Shown here: positions 53,105-61,648 of the stretch, in pieces
How positions within the stretch are numbered: position 1 is the stretch's first letter
How the letters are laid out: every line of letters begins with the position of its first letter
Assembly: GCF_008761635.1 (NCBI RefSeq)
Contig: NZ_CP044344.1
Coordinates: 3,934,546 to 3,998,545 of the forward strand
DNA: 64,000 nt
Direction of reading: 5' to 3'
DNA from: Nocardioides cynanchi
GTDB lineage: Bacteria; Actinomycetota; Actinomycetes; Propionibacteriales; Nocardioidaceae
Position numbers and translations under genes: made by a program
The notes under the pieces: model-generated
The model's database searches: none
Told to the model about the DNA's origin: nothing
What the model saw: the letters and a program-made list of their open reading frames with translations, nothing else

Positions 53105-53689
53105 GTGTGGACCCACCTGGCCTCGTGGCTCGTGAAGTCCGGTGAGGTGTCGCAGCTGGAGCTGGGCGACACCTTCCGGGACGTCTCCGTGCGCGCGTCG
53201 TCCTGGAGCTTCACCGACGCCCAGGGGCCCGACGGGCTGGACCTGCGGCCGGGGCCGGACCCGACCGGCGAGCCGTCCCTGCACTACGCGATCACCGGCG
53301 AGGTGGCCTGGCGACGGGAGCCGGGCTCGATGCTCGTGCAGGTCGGTGACCTGGCGTTCGTGGTCGAGCCCCGCGAGGGCGCGGTCCCCGTCGACCGGCT
53401 GCCGGAGGTCGGCGAACGGGTCACGGCGCTGGCCACGCTGGACGTGATGGGCACCTACGAGATCGACGCCTTCGACTATCCCGACGTGCGCCGCGACTGG
53501 CTCGTGCGAGGGCTCAAGGTGGAGCACCGCGAGCTGGTCACGTCGCCGACCTTCCCCGACACCCGCGAGCCCGGCCACATCCTGCGCATCGACGACATCC
53601 CCCAGATGCTGCGCTGGGCCGACGCCACCAGCCGCGACCACGCGACGTACGTGCTGGACCTCGAGCCGTTGACCGCCCCGACTGGTTAG
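53105..53689 (+). CDS. Conserved-looking protein of unknown function
   Basis: The 194-residue soluble protein starts MWTHLASWLVKSGEVSQLEL. It looks beta-rich (LHYAITGEVAWRREPGSMLVQVG, EIDAFDYPDVRRDWLVRGL), with no signal peptide or membrane segment. No family was recognised. The GTG has a -10 hexamer 7 nt upstream. Its TAG stop forms part of the next gene's promoter hexamer, so the two genes are close but independently transcribed. Confidence 0.6.
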   Translation: MWTHLASWLVKSGEVSQLELGDTFRDVSVRASSWSFTDAQGPDGLDLRPGPDPTGEPSLHYAITGEVAWRREPGSMLVQVGDLAFVVEPREGAVPVDRLPEVGERVTALATLDVMGTYEIDAFDYPDVRRDWLVRGLKVEHRELVTSPTFPDTREPGHILRIDDIPQMLRWADATSRDHATYVLDLEPLTAPTG

Positions 53690-53692
53690 ATT
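53687..53692 (+). promoter_or_regulatory. Leaderless -10 for the acetyltransferase gene
   Basis: TAGATT, exactly 6 nt, ATG at 53699. The TAG is also the stop codon of the previous gene. Confidence 0.55.
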
Positions 53693-53698
53693 CTGCGC

Positions 53699-54202
53699 AT
53701 GGGAGAGCGCCCTCCGCTGTTTCTCGGGCTGCTCGCGGACCATCCGGAACTGATCGCCGAGGTCGGCGTGCTGCGCTGGCGCGAGTGGGGCAACGGCTCG
53801 CCGACGCCCGGCAGCTGGATCGAGGTGACGGCGCGGGAGGCAGGCAGCGAGCACCTGCCGGTCACGCTGGTCGCGATGGACCTCGACGGGTACGCGCTCG
53901 GCGCGGTCGCGCTGGGGGAGTACGACGACGCGCTCGACGCCGACGAGCGGGCAGGGCGCGGCCCGTGGCTGCTCGGGATGGTGGTACGTCGTCCGGAGCG
54001 CAAGTGCGGCGTCGGCCGGCTCATGGTCGCCGCGATCGAGGACCTCGCCCGCAGCCGGGGACACGAGCGGGTCTGGGTCGCCACCGGCGCCGAGGCTGTC
54101 GAGTTCTACGAGCGGTGCGGTTGGCAGGTGGACGAGCACCTGGTCTTAGCGAAGGACCACCTGCCGACCACGATCCTGACCCGACGTGTGGCGACCGCCT
54201 GA
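53699..54202 (+). CDS. GNAT-family N-acetyltransferase
   Basis: The product is a 167-residue acetyl-CoA-dependent acetyltransferase. The acyl-CoA-binding region is PWLLGMVVRRPERKCGVGRLMVAAI; the usual R/Q-x-x-G-x-G/A loop appears as RKCGVGR. A C-terminal EFYERCGWQVDEHLV gives the typical final strand-helix pair. The acceptor is unknown. It could acetylate an amine of a metabolite or an antibiotic, but nothing in the context singles one out. Confidence 0.85.
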   Translation: MGERPPLFLGLLADHPELIAEVGVLRWREWGNGSPTPGSWIEVTAREAGSEHLPVTLVAMDLDGYALGAVALGEYDDALDADERAGRGPWLLGMVVRRPERKCGVGRLMVAAIEDLARSRGHERVWVATGAEAVEFYERCGWQVDEHLVLAKDHLPTTILTRRVATA

Positions 54203-54221
54203 CCAGTCTCGGCCCGCGCGG

Positions 54222-54902
54222 TCAGGGGCAGCCGTTGATGACGTCTCCGATGTCGGCCAGGCACGTGTCCGTGCCTGCACCTCCGAGCAGGCTGTCGTCG
54301 GGCACGCCGTCCTGTGCGTCGAGCGAGTCGTCGCCCTCGCCTCCGCTGACGTGATCCTTGCCGGTCCCGGCGAGGATCGTGTCGGTGCCGGTGCTTCCGA
54401 ACAGGATGTCGCCGCCCTTGCCGCCCCTCAGCGCGTCGTCATCGGCTCCGCCGGCGATCCGGTCGGCCCCGCGGCTGCCCTTGAGGAAGTCGTTGCCCGC
54501 GCCGCCGGAGATCCGGTCGCCCTTGCGACCCCCGCGCAGGCTGTCGCCGTCCGCACCTCCGCGAAGGGTGTCGACTCCTCGCTGACCGGACAACCGGTCG
54601 GTGCCTCGGCTGCCGGCCAGGTGGTCGGCCCCCCGTCCGCCCTTGAGGACGTCTGCGCCGTCGTCGCCACAGAGGAAGTCGTTCCCCGCGAGGCCGCGGA
54701 TGGTGTCGTTGCCCTCGAGCCCGACGATGACGTCGGCCCCTGGTGTGCCGGTGAGCTTGTCGTCCCCGGGCGTGCCGATGATGGTGGCCGGATGTCCGAA
54801 GCAGGTGTGCGCGGTCGTCGCCGAGCTGTGGACCTGCAGGCCGAAGGTCGCCGCCGAGATGACGGCGAGTGAAGCCAATCCTCGCCATGTGAAGTGCCGC
54901 AT
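54222..54902 (-). CDS. Secreted RTX-like calcium-binding repeat protein
   Basis: The 226-residue product has a signal peptide (WRGLASLAVISAATFGLQV) followed by about fifteen RTX nonapeptide-like repeats, GGxGxDxLxG, for example TPGDDKLTG, LEGNDTIRG, GGAGNDFLKG and GGEGDDSLDA. Such repeats form calcium-binding beta-rolls. Four Cys residues (TCFGHP, FLCGDD, TDTCLAD, INGCP) suggest disulfides. There is no toxin, lipase or adhesin domain and no type I secretion gene, so Sec export of a structural or matrix protein is more likely. GGGGGA precedes the ATG at 54902. Confidence 0.88.
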   Translation of the reverse strand: MRHFTWRGLASLAVISAATFGLQVHSSATTAHTCFGHPATIIGTPGDDKLTGTPGADVIVGLEGNDTIRGLAGNDFLCGDDGADVLKGGRGADHLAGSRGTDRLSGQRGVDTLRGGADGDSLRGGRKGDRISGGAGNDFLKGSRGADRIAGGADDDALRGGKGGDILFGSTGTDTILAGTGKDHVSGGEGDDSLDAQDGVPDDSLLGGAGTDTCLADIGDVINGCP

Positions 54903-55174
54903 GTGTTCCCCCAACAACAACGTGCGCCCCGGCCCTGCGCCCGAGCTCTGTGGCATCACCCTAGGTGGTGCTACCGGTATGGACTAGGTAATCACCTCCC
55001 CTACACCACCCGTCCTCCCGAACGCCGGAAATCGCGTTATTTGGGTAAGCCGACCGTGCCCTGCGTGCTGAAGGATTGGCCGCGGACCGGCGAAGACCTG
55101 TGGGGGGTAGGCCCGGTCCTCTGACGCCGACGGGTCCATCGCGGCGTCCACACAACGTTCGGGGGGACGTTCAC
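54903..55174. promoter_or_regulatory. Divergent intergenic region of the exopolysaccharide locus
   Basis: This 272-bp gap holds a TAGGGT hexamer on the minus strand (54958-54963) that would give the RTX gene a leader of about 48 nt. An interrupted repeat, GGTGGTG/CACCACC (about 54965 and 55005), and an AT-richer stretch at 55025-55050 could contain regulator sites or the promoter for the phosphoglycosyltransferase gene. No defined operator was recognised. Confidence 0.35.
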
Positions 55175-56620
55175 ATGAGCACACAGGTTGAGGTGGGTCC
55201 GCCTGGGCCGGCCAAGACGGCGCGAGCGGTGGTCAACCGGCTGGCTGTGGCCAGTGGCGGGCTCGAGACCGACCATGCCCTGCCCATCGAGGTGGCGTAC
55301 GACGACGGCCCGACCGACCGGCAGTTCGGCCTCCGGACCTCCTCCCTGGAGATGTTGATCCGGCTCGCCGCCGACGTCGTCGCGCTGGTCGTCGCGGTCG
55401 TCGCGGCCGGCATCTCCACCACGCTCGGCGTGCTCTGCGCCTTCATCATGCTGGCCGCCTTCGCTGCGGCCGGGCTGTACGGTCGCCGCCTTCGGCTCTC
55501 GGCCCTCGACGACGTACCGGCGATCCTGGTCGGCTCCCTCGCCGGGCTGGTGGCGATGTCGCTGGCGCATGGTCCTCACTTCTCCAAGGCCGTGCTCGCG
55601 GCTGCTCTGGCCGGGTCGCTGGTGGTCCTCGCTCGCGGCTGCGCCTATCTCCTCATCCGGGGTTGGCGCCGTGACGGTCTGCTGCGTCGCAACACGGTCC
55701 TGGTCGGGACCCGGTCGCGTAGCGCTGAGCTGGTCTCGCGGATCGAGGCACATCCCGAGACCGGGCTCAACGTCCGCGGCGTCCTGGGAGCTCGACCTTC
55801 CGGCCTCGGTGCCTTTCCCATCTGCGGTGCCGTTGCCGACCTGCCTGCCCTGATCAGCTCCGGCGCGGTCGACACCGTGATCGTGGGTGACGCCTCCTCC
55901 AAGGAGGAGCGGCGCGTCATCGAGGCGCTGCGTACGTGCTCGACCTCCGCCGAGATCTTCGTGCTGCCCCGCCTCTCCGAGCTCTCCGCCTCCACGGACG
56001 AGATCTGGGGCGTCCCGTTCCTGAGGCTGAAGCAGCGCCGTTCGCGCGCCCAGCTGGCCGTGAAGCGGCTCGCCGACGTGGTCATCGCCTCCAGCGCCCT
56101 CGTCGCGGCGAGCTGGCTCCTGGGCATTGCTGCCTTGGCGGTTCGGATCGAGATGGGTCCCGGAGTGATCTACCGCCAGGAGCGGGTGGGACGCAACGGC
56201 CGGCACTTCCAGCTCCTCAAGCTGCGCTCGATGCGCCCGCTGCCGCCCGACGCCTCGTCCGAGTGGGCTGCCAGTGCGGACCGGACCGGTCGCGTGGGCG
56301 CCTTCATCCGTCGATACTCCATCGACGAGCTGCCCCAGCTGGTCAACGTGATCCGCGGGGACATGAGCGTGGTCGGCCCCCGGCCGGAGCGCCCGGAGTT
56401 CGTGGACCAGTTCGGTCACGAGTTCCCGTCGTACGTGTTCCGGCACCGCGTGATGGTCGGCCTGACCGGCCTGGCGGCGGTCGAAGGTCTGCGCGGGGAC
56501 ACCTCCATCGAGGAGCGGGCCTACTTCGACAACTGGTACATCGAGCACTGGTCCCTCTGGCTCGACGTCAAGATCATGGTGCGCACGGTCAGCGCCCTGC
56601 TCAAGGGCACGGGCGGCTAG
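55175..56620 (+). CDS. Exopolysaccharide priming phosphoglycosyltransferase (WbaP/WcaJ-like)
   Basis: The 481-residue protein has an N-terminal membrane part (helices at about 60-170), a Rossmann-like middle (NTVLVGTRSRSAELVSRI) and the polyprenyl-phosphate sugar-1-phosphate transferase domain. Its motifs are VIYRQERVGRNGRHFQLLKL, IDELPQLVNVIRGDMSVVG and PRPERPEFV. It would attach the first sugar-phosphate to undecaprenyl phosphate and so start a capsule or exopolysaccharide repeat unit. ATG at 55175 has GGGGGGA upstream. It is the first gene of the polysaccharide region. Confidence 0.93.
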   Translation: MSTQVEVGPPGPAKTARAVVNRLAVASGGLETDHALPIEVAYDDGPTDRQFGLRTSSLEMLIRLAADVVALVVAVVAAGISTTLGVLCAFIMLAAFAAAGLYGRRLRLSALDDVPAILVGSLAGLVAMSLAHGPHFSKAVLAAALAGSLVVLARGCAYLLIRGWRRDGLLRRNTVLVGTRSRSAELVSRIEAHPETGLNVRGVLGARPSGLGAFPICGAVADLPALISSGAVDTVIVGDASSKEERRVIEALRTCSTSAEIFVLPRLSELSASTDEIWGVPFLRLKQRRSRAQLAVKRLADVVIASSALVAASWLLGIAALAVRIEMGPGVIYRQERVGRNGRHFQLLKLRSMRPLPPDASSEWAASADRTGRVGAFIRRYSIDELPQLVNVIRGDMSVVGPRPERPEFVDQFGHEFPSYVFRHRVMVGLTGLAAVEGLRGDTSIEERAYFDNWYIEHWSLWLDVKIMVRTVSALLKGTGG

Positions 56621-56731
56621 ACCCGGCCAGACCGGGTGAGGCACGGCCAGGCTCTCCGGCGACCCCGACAGCCGATCTGTCCACCTCGGTGGCGGTGCTG
56701 TGGGTTGCCGGTGACGCTCCGTGCCCGCAGG

Positions 56732-57457
56732 TCAGCTGACGCCGGCCTGCAGGATCTCACCGTTGAACCAGTCGGCCCCGGGACCGCCTTCGGACTTGGC
56801 GCCGATCGAGAGCGGAGCCGAGTTGCTGATCGTTCCCGTGGAGCCGGTCTTGGTGCGGGGCGCGAGGTCGTCGACGACGACCGTGAGTCCACTGCTCGTC
56901 CGACTGCAGGTGATCGTGTGCACCCGACCGTCGGCGAGGTCGGTCGTGCCCCGGATCTGCAGTGCCTTCTTCGCCGAGTCCTTGACGACGCACAGGGCAC
57001 GGGCCTTGCCGTTGGCCTGGAGGATCTCCACCTTGTACTCGCCACCGGTGGTGGTGGTCAGTCCCTTGCGCATCAGGTCGTAGTCGAGGCCGTTGCCGGG
57101 CGGCACGCTGGTCTGGAACGTCACGGAGAAGGAGAAGGCGTCGGTCCCCGGGTTGAGTGAGGGGGACGTCGGTACGACGACCAACGAGCTGCTGCCGTCG
57201 AACTGGTACCCGCTGCCGTCCATGATCACGTTGAAGGCCGTGCCGTCGTTGCCGTTCCCGGACGAGTCGAACGCAGTACTGCCCGAGGTCTCGTCGAGCT
57301 GCCACACCCCACGGGCGGTCGCAGCGACCGCCGGCCCTGCGACCGCGACCACTCCGACGGCAGCCGTGACGCCGCAGGCTGCCAGTCCCGTGAGTCCCGG
57401 AGTGCGGCGAGGAGCACGGTGCCTGGGCGAGTACCTGTTCCGTGACTGGACGATCAT
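56732..57457 (-). CDS. Secreted LamG/concanavalin-like domain protein
   Basis: The 241-residue product has a long signal peptide ending near AVAGPAVAATA. One LamG-type jelly-roll follows: GVWQLDETSGSTAFDSSGNG, YQFDGSSSLVVVP and DAFSFSVTFQT. Such domains bind sugars. Given its neighbours it may bind the exopolysaccharide, which is inference. ATG at 57457 gives the Tat/Sec-like basic start RNRYSPRHRAPRRTPG. Confidence 0.82.
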   Translation of the reverse strand: MIVQSRNRYSPRHRAPRRTPGLTGLAACGVTAAVGVVAVAGPAVAATARGVWQLDETSGSTAFDSSGNGNDGTAFNVIMDGSGYQFDGSSSLVVVPTSPSLNPGTDAFSFSVTFQTSVPPGNGLDYDLMRKGLTTTTGGEYKVEILQANGKARALCVVKDSAKKALQIRGTTDLADGRVHTITCSRTSSGLTVVVDDLAPRTKTGSTGTISNSAPLSIGAKSEGGPGADWFNGEILQAGVS

Positions 57458-57541
57458 GGCCACCCTTGCTCTCCACCGGACAGCCGCAAGGGACCGAGAG
57501 CGCGACCGTTCCGGCGAATCTACGGAGGGCTCCGGCATTGC

Positions 57542-58567
57542 TCAACCCCCTTGATGGGGTAAAAGCGGTGTGCCGGGGCGCAGCATGCCCCGGAGCAGCC
57601 CGGCCCAGAACCCGTAGCCCCACCCGACGTGCATGGCTGCGAAGGCCCCGGGCAGGTGGATCCAGTCGGCGTCGTCCTCCAGCGTTGCCCGGGTCTGACG
57701 CGTCGCCAGGGCCACGCCGGCGAGATAGGGCGAGATCATCACCAGAGCCTGGGCCGGGTGCCGGCGACCACGGACGGCGGCCAGGGCCACCCAGGCCACC
57801 AGTCCCGGCGCGACGACGTGCCGCGCGGCCAGGGACGCCGGATGGAGCATCGCCACGTCGGCCTTGCCCTTGCCGTAGCGGACGTACTGCCGGTACAGGT
57901 CCGGCACCGACTGCCGGCAGTGCCAGGCGATCACGATCTGCGGGTCGAGCAGCAGCCGACCTCCGCGCTGTCGGAGCCGATAGTCCAGCTCGTAGTCCTC
58001 GTTGGCGACCAGGTGCTCGTTCCAGCCCCCCACCTCGCGCAAGAGCTCGACGGGGTACGCGCCGAAAGGCAGATGGTCGACTTCCATCACGCTCGTTGCG
58101 TAGTGGTACTTGCTGTTGCCCACCCCGAAGCGGCTGCCCATCGCCGCCGCGATCGCCCGTCCGGCCGGGGTGACCCCCACGCCCGGCTTGACTCCCCCGA
58201 CACCCGCCCAGGTGCCTTCGCGGAGTCGGGTCACCAGGTCCTCGACGTACGTCGGGGGAACGGTGCTGTGCGCGTCGACCCGGACCAGCCATCTGCCGCG
58301 GGCCGAGGCGAGGCCGAGGTTGAGTGACACCGGAATGCTCGGGAGTGCGTTGGTGATGATCTCGATCCGGGCATCCTCCGCCTGCCGCTCCTCGAGTATC
58401 GCCAGCGTGCGATCGGTGGAGCCGCCCTCGATGACCACGAACTGGAGGTTGCGATACGTCTGGCTCAGCACCGAGTCGACAGCGTCACCGATCGCCTGTT
58501 CCTCGTTGCGGGCCGGCATGATCACCGTGACCAGCTCGTCCCCGTCGTCGTGTCCCGTCGCAGTCAC
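57542..58567 (-). CDS. Family-2 glycosyltransferase with C-terminal membrane region (ExoA-like)
   Basis: The 341-residue protein has the GT-A fold signature VTVIMPARNEEQAIGDAVDS and VIEGGSTDRTLAIL. RVDAHSTVPP provides the DxD-like metal site and VANEDYELDYRLRQRG the acidic base region. C-terminal hydrophobic segments (about 245-285 and 310-330) anchor it. It resembles succinoglycan ExoA-type transferases that build the repeat unit. The GTG has a leaderless TAGCGT 6 nt upstream. Confidence 0.9.
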   Translation of the reverse strand: MTATGHDDGDELVTVIMPARNEEQAIGDAVDSVLSQTYRNLQFVVIEGGSTDRTLAILEERQAEDARIEIITNALPSIPVSLNLGLASARGRWLVRVDAHSTVPPTYVEDLVTRLREGTWAGVGGVKPGVGVTPAGRAIAAAMGSRFGVGNSKYHYATSVMEVDHLPFGAYPVELLREVGGWNEHLVANEDYELDYRLRQRGGRLLLDPQIVIAWHCRQSVPDLYRQYVRYGKGKADVAMLHPASLAARHVVAPGLVAWVALAAVRGRRHPAQALVMISPYLAGVALATRQTRATLEDDADWIHLPGAFAAMHVGWGYGFWAGLLRGMLRPGTPLLPHQGG

Positions 58568-58573
58568 ATGGGC

Positions 58574-58579
58574 ACGCTA
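58574..58579 (-). promoter_or_regulatory. Leaderless -10 for the GT2 gene
   Basis: TAGCGT, 6 nt, GTG at 58567 (minus strand). Confidence 0.5.
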
Positions 58580-58666
58580 GCCGCAGTGACGCCCACCGGT
58601 GAGCGATGCCATACCTTTTCCTGGGTAGTCCGAGCGGAACCGGACATGGCCGCCGGTCCCAGCCAG

Positions 58667-58672
58667 TAGCGT
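58667..58672 (+). promoter_or_regulatory. Leaderless -10 for the sulfotransferase/GT4 operon
   Basis: TAGCGT, 6 nt, GTG at 58679. Identical in sequence and spacing to the divergent GT2 promoter 88 bp away. Confidence 0.55.
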
Positions 58673-58678
58673 GACGTC

Positions 58679-59419
58679 GTGCGTGTCGGCCAGGAGGTGT
58701 TGCGGCTCCGCCTCCACCTACGGCGTCCGGTGTCGCGGCTGCCGTACGTGTGGGACGCGGCGATGTACGCACGTCGGGACAAGCGTTGCACCCTGGCCCG
58801 CAAGGACACTGCCCTCGTGATCGAGGGCTTTCCCCGCTCGGGGAACACGTTCGCCGTCGCGGCCTTCCAGATCGCCAACGATCGTCGGACTCACCTCGGG
58901 CGGCACCTGCACGGAGCTCCGCACCTGTTGCGCGCGGCGCGGCTCGGAGTCCCCGCGATCGCGCTCGTGCGAGCACCCGAGGACGCGATCCCCTCGTACC
59001 TGATCCGACGTTCAGGGCTGCACGCTGAGGATGCGCTCGTGGAGTATCTCGACTTCTACCGCACGGCCTGGGCGGCACGCGACGACTTCGTGGTGGGCCT
59101 CTTCGCCGACGTCACGGGCAGCTTCGGAACGGTGATCGACCGGGTGAACCAGCGCTTCGGGACGTCGTTCGAGCGCTACGAGTCGACTCCCGACAACGAG
59201 GCTGCGGCCTTCGAGCTGGTCGAGGAGATGAACCGGCTGGAGTGCCGTGGCGAGATCGTCGAGAGCCACGTCGGTCGGCCCTCTGCGGAGCGGGACGAGC
59301 GCAAGATCGAGGTGGCCGCGAGCCTGGGACGTCCCGGCGCCCAGCGCCTCCTGGGTCGGGCGCAGGATCTCTACCAGCAGTACGCGGCCTTGGCTGTCGG
59401 AACGGGGAGTCGCCCGTGA
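58679..59419 (+). CDS. Sulfotransferase-like protein
   Basis: The 246-residue protein has a PAPS 5'-phosphosulfate-binding loop, GFPRSGNTF at 50-58, and a later VRAPEDAIPSYLIRR that matches the 3'-phosphate-binding R-x-P...S segment. It would transfer sulfate to a sugar or lipid. It is coupled to the following glycosyltransferase by a 4-nt overlap (GTGA), suggesting sulfation of the same glycan. It is shorter than eukaryotic carbohydrate sulfotransferases but normal for bacterial ones. Confidence 0.8.
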   Translation: MRVGQEVLRLRLHLRRPVSRLPYVWDAAMYARRDKRCTLARKDTALVIEGFPRSGNTFAVAAFQIANDRRTHLGRHLHGAPHLLRAARLGVPAIALVRAPEDAIPSYLIRRSGLHAEDALVEYLDFYRTAWAARDDFVVGLFADVTGSFGTVIDRVNQRFGTSFERYESTPDNEAAAFELVEEMNRLECRGEIVESHVGRPSAERDERKIEVAASLGRPGAQRLLGRAQDLYQQYAALAVGTGSRP

Positions 59420-60486
59420 GCAAGGTGCTGCTCGTCGGCAAGGGGTACCCGGACCGCGGAGGCATCCCGACATTCCTCCACACCCTCCAGGGCGGAGAGC
59501 TGGGTCAGCTGCACGACATCACGTTCCTCAACGTCGCCCACTTCGGGACACCTGAAGGCGGCGAGGTGACCGCAGGCAACATCGGCCGAACCCTGCAGGA
59601 CGCGCGTCGGGTGTTCCGGATGGCGAAGGGCCAGGACGTCGTGCACCTCCACTCCGCGCTGGCGCCGGCCGTGACCGTCGCTCGAGCCGGGCTGCTGGCC
59701 GCCGCCGGTCGGCTGCGCGGCGCCAAGGTCATCGTGCACGCCCACGGCGGCAACATCGAGACCTGGCTGACCTCGCGGCGCACTCGTCTCCTGATGCGCC
59801 TGGCGATGCTTCCGGCGAGCCACGTGGTCGCGGTGTGGTCGGCAGGGGAGCGGACGCTGGCTGGGGCCCTGGGGTCGGCGAAGGTGAGCCTGATCGACAA
59901 CGGCGTCGACGTCGAGCGCTTCGTCCCGGCTGCGGTCGACCACCGTCCCCCTCGCATCCTGTACGTCGGGCTGCTGACCCCCCGCAAGGGGGTGCTCGAC
60001 CTGATCGAGGCGTCGAGGCTGCTGAAGCAGGACGGTGTCGAGCACGAGCTCCTGCTGGTCGGCGGGATGCCCGACGAGGGACCCGAGGCAGCAGCGCCGG
60101 TCCTGGCGGCGGCCGACGGGGTCGCCCAGCTGCTCGGCACCCGGCCGCCGGAGGAGATGCCGGCCGCGTACGCCGACGCCGACCTCTTCTGCCTGCCGTC
60201 GTGGTGGGAGGCGATGCCGCTGTCGGTGCTCGAGGCGATGGCGGCCGGGTTGCCGGTGGTCGCGAGCGATGTGGGTGACGTGTCCAGGCTGGTGACCCCC
60301 GAGTGCGGGGCCGTGGTGCCGGTCAAGGATCCGGTGCGACTGGCGGCGGCCCTCCGCACCCTGCTGGCGGATCCCGAGCTGCGGCGGCAGCAGGGCGAAG
60401 CGAGCCGGAAGCGCGCCGTCGAGCACTTCTCCAGCTCCGCGACGGCGCTGGCGATCGACCGCGTGTTCCACGATGTGAGACGCTGA
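59416..60486 (+). CDS. Family-4 glycosyltransferase
   Basis: The 356-residue GT-B protein starts VSKVLLVGKGYPDRGGIPTF and shows the donor-site motifs RILYVGLLTPRKGVLDLIEA and EAMPLSVLEAMAAGLPVVAS (EX7E). It probably adds a sugar to the lipid-linked repeat unit on the cytosolic face. GTG at 59416 overlaps the sulfotransferase stop. Confidence 0.92.
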   Translation: MSKVLLVGKGYPDRGGIPTFLHTLQGGELGQLHDITFLNVAHFGTPEGGEVTAGNIGRTLQDARRVFRMAKGQDVVHLHSALAPAVTVARAGLLAAAGRLRGAKVIVHAHGGNIETWLTSRRTRLLMRLAMLPASHVVAVWSAGERTLAGALGSAKVSLIDNGVDVERFVPAAVDHRPPRILYVGLLTPRKGVLDLIEASRLLKQDGVEHELLLVGGMPDEGPEAAAPVLAAADGVAQLLGTRPPEEMPAAYADADLFCLPSWWEAMPLSVLEAMAAGLPVVASDVGDVSRLVTPECGAVVPVKDPVRLAAALRTLLADPELRRQQGEASRKRAVEHFSSSATALAIDRVFHDVRR

Positions 60487-60607
60487 AGTCCCGCCTGAGC
60501 GCCGTCCCTCAGCACGTCCGGCCTTTGTCAGGTCGCGGATCTTCTGTGATCTTGGTGTTCTCGGGAAAACACTGAATCCCCCGCTGCCCCCAAAGGTGAT
60601 ACCCCCG

Positions 60608-61585
60608 ATGTCCCACCCCGCCGGGCGCCTACGCGCCATCCTGCTCACCCTCGCCACCGGTTCCCTGATCGCCGGTGTCGCCACGCTCCCCCCGACCGTC
60701 CAGGCTGCGGTGCACCACACGCCGCCCGGGGCAGCCGCTGCGACCCCGTCCACCGGCACCCGCCCCTTCAAGCCGGGCTCCTACTGGAACACCAAGCTCG
60801 GCAACGCGCCGCTCGACGCTCACAGCTCGGCGTGGATCAACGACGCCGAGGCCCACAGCGGCACCCACCTCACGCTCGTCCTCGGCGCGTGGGGGATGCC
60901 CGTCTACCGGTCCAGCGCGTCCGACCCGCTGGTGCAGATCTCCTCGGGTGGTCACACGGTCCGCTTCCACATCCCGGCCGGCGCCCGCCCGATGGCGGCG
61001 AACGACGCCGCCCTCACGGTCATCGACCCCACCACCAACCAGGTCGTCGGTCTCTTCGGTGCCCACGTCTCAGGCGGAAAGTGGAGCGTCTCCGGGCTCT
61101 CGCGTTACCGCTACTCCTCGAAGGGCATCGCCGGCGGGCTCCCGGGCGGCATCAAGGCCAACTTCGGGCACCGCGGGATTCCCGCCTCCGTCCCGGCGGT
61201 CACCCTGGCCGAGATCCGGCGTGGTCGGATCCGGCACCGTCTCGAGATCTACTGGCACGAGACGGCGTCCCGCACCCCTGAGGGGGCGAGCGCGTACTTC
61301 CCGATGACCGGGTCGGAGTCCGGCAAGACCGGCGTGGTCCCGGAGGGCGCGGTGATCCGGATCAAGCCCGGCCTGAACCTCGATGCGCTGCGCCTGTCCC
61401 CTGCGGCGAAGGTCATCGCCCGGGCTCTGCAGAAGTACGGCGCCGTGGTCGGGGACAATGCCGGCTCCGGCAACAGCCTGAAGCTCCAGGGCAACGCGAA
61501 CTGGTCGGGAGTCCTCAACAAGGACTCCCTCAAGAGCATCCCGTGGAGCGACTTCGTGTTCGTGAAGGGCGGCTTCCGGCCCTGA
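60608..61585 (+). CDS. Secreted protein of unknown function
   Basis: The 325-residue product has a signal peptide (LRAILLTLATGSLIAGVATL, cleavage near VQAAVHH). The mature part starts PFKPGSYWNTKLGNAPLDAHS and contains DPTTNQVVGLFGAHVSGGKW, RRGRIRHRLEIYWHETA and GAVIRIKPGLNL. No family was recognised; the placing of aromatic and acidic residues would suit a sugar-binding or glycan-processing protein, but this is not shown. AAAGGTG precedes the ATG at 60608. Its location between glycan genes suggests an extracellular role in polymer handling. Confidence 0.6.
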   Translation: MSHPAGRLRAILLTLATGSLIAGVATLPPTVQAAVHHTPPGAAAATPSTGTRPFKPGSYWNTKLGNAPLDAHSSAWINDAEAHSGTHLTLVLGAWGMPVYRSSASDPLVQISSGGHTVRFHIPAGARPMAANDAALTVIDPTTNQVVGLFGAHVSGGKWSVSGLSRYRYSSKGIAGGLPGGIKANFGHRGIPASVPAVTLAEIRRGRIRHRLEIYWHETASRTPEGASAYFPMTGSESGKTGVVPEGAVIRIKPGLNLDALRLSPAAKVIARALQKYGAVVGDNAGSGNSLKLQGNANWSGVLNKDSLKSIPWSDFVFVKGGFRP

Positions 61586-61635
61586 CCCCGGAGGAAGCCC
61601 GGGTGTGCCGTGACCCGGGGGGTTCCGTCGGCGAC

Positions 61636-61641
61636 CATAAT
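61636..61641 (+). promoter_or_regulatory. Leaderless -10 for the second sulfotransferase gene
   Basis: CATAAT, 7 nt, ATG at 61649. It favours this ATG over the in-frame ATG at 61640, which overlaps the hexamer. Confidence 0.5.
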
Positions 61642-61648
61642 GGCGCGC

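Noticed and set aside
54186..54872. Plus-strand open frame opposite the RTX-like gene
   Set aside because: The minus-strand frame has a signal peptide and regular RTX repeats; the opposite frame is only the complement of the repeats.
54222..54902. RTX toxin
   Set aside because: There is no cytolysin, lipase or protease domain and no type I secretion genes; the protein is a short Sec-type repeat protein.
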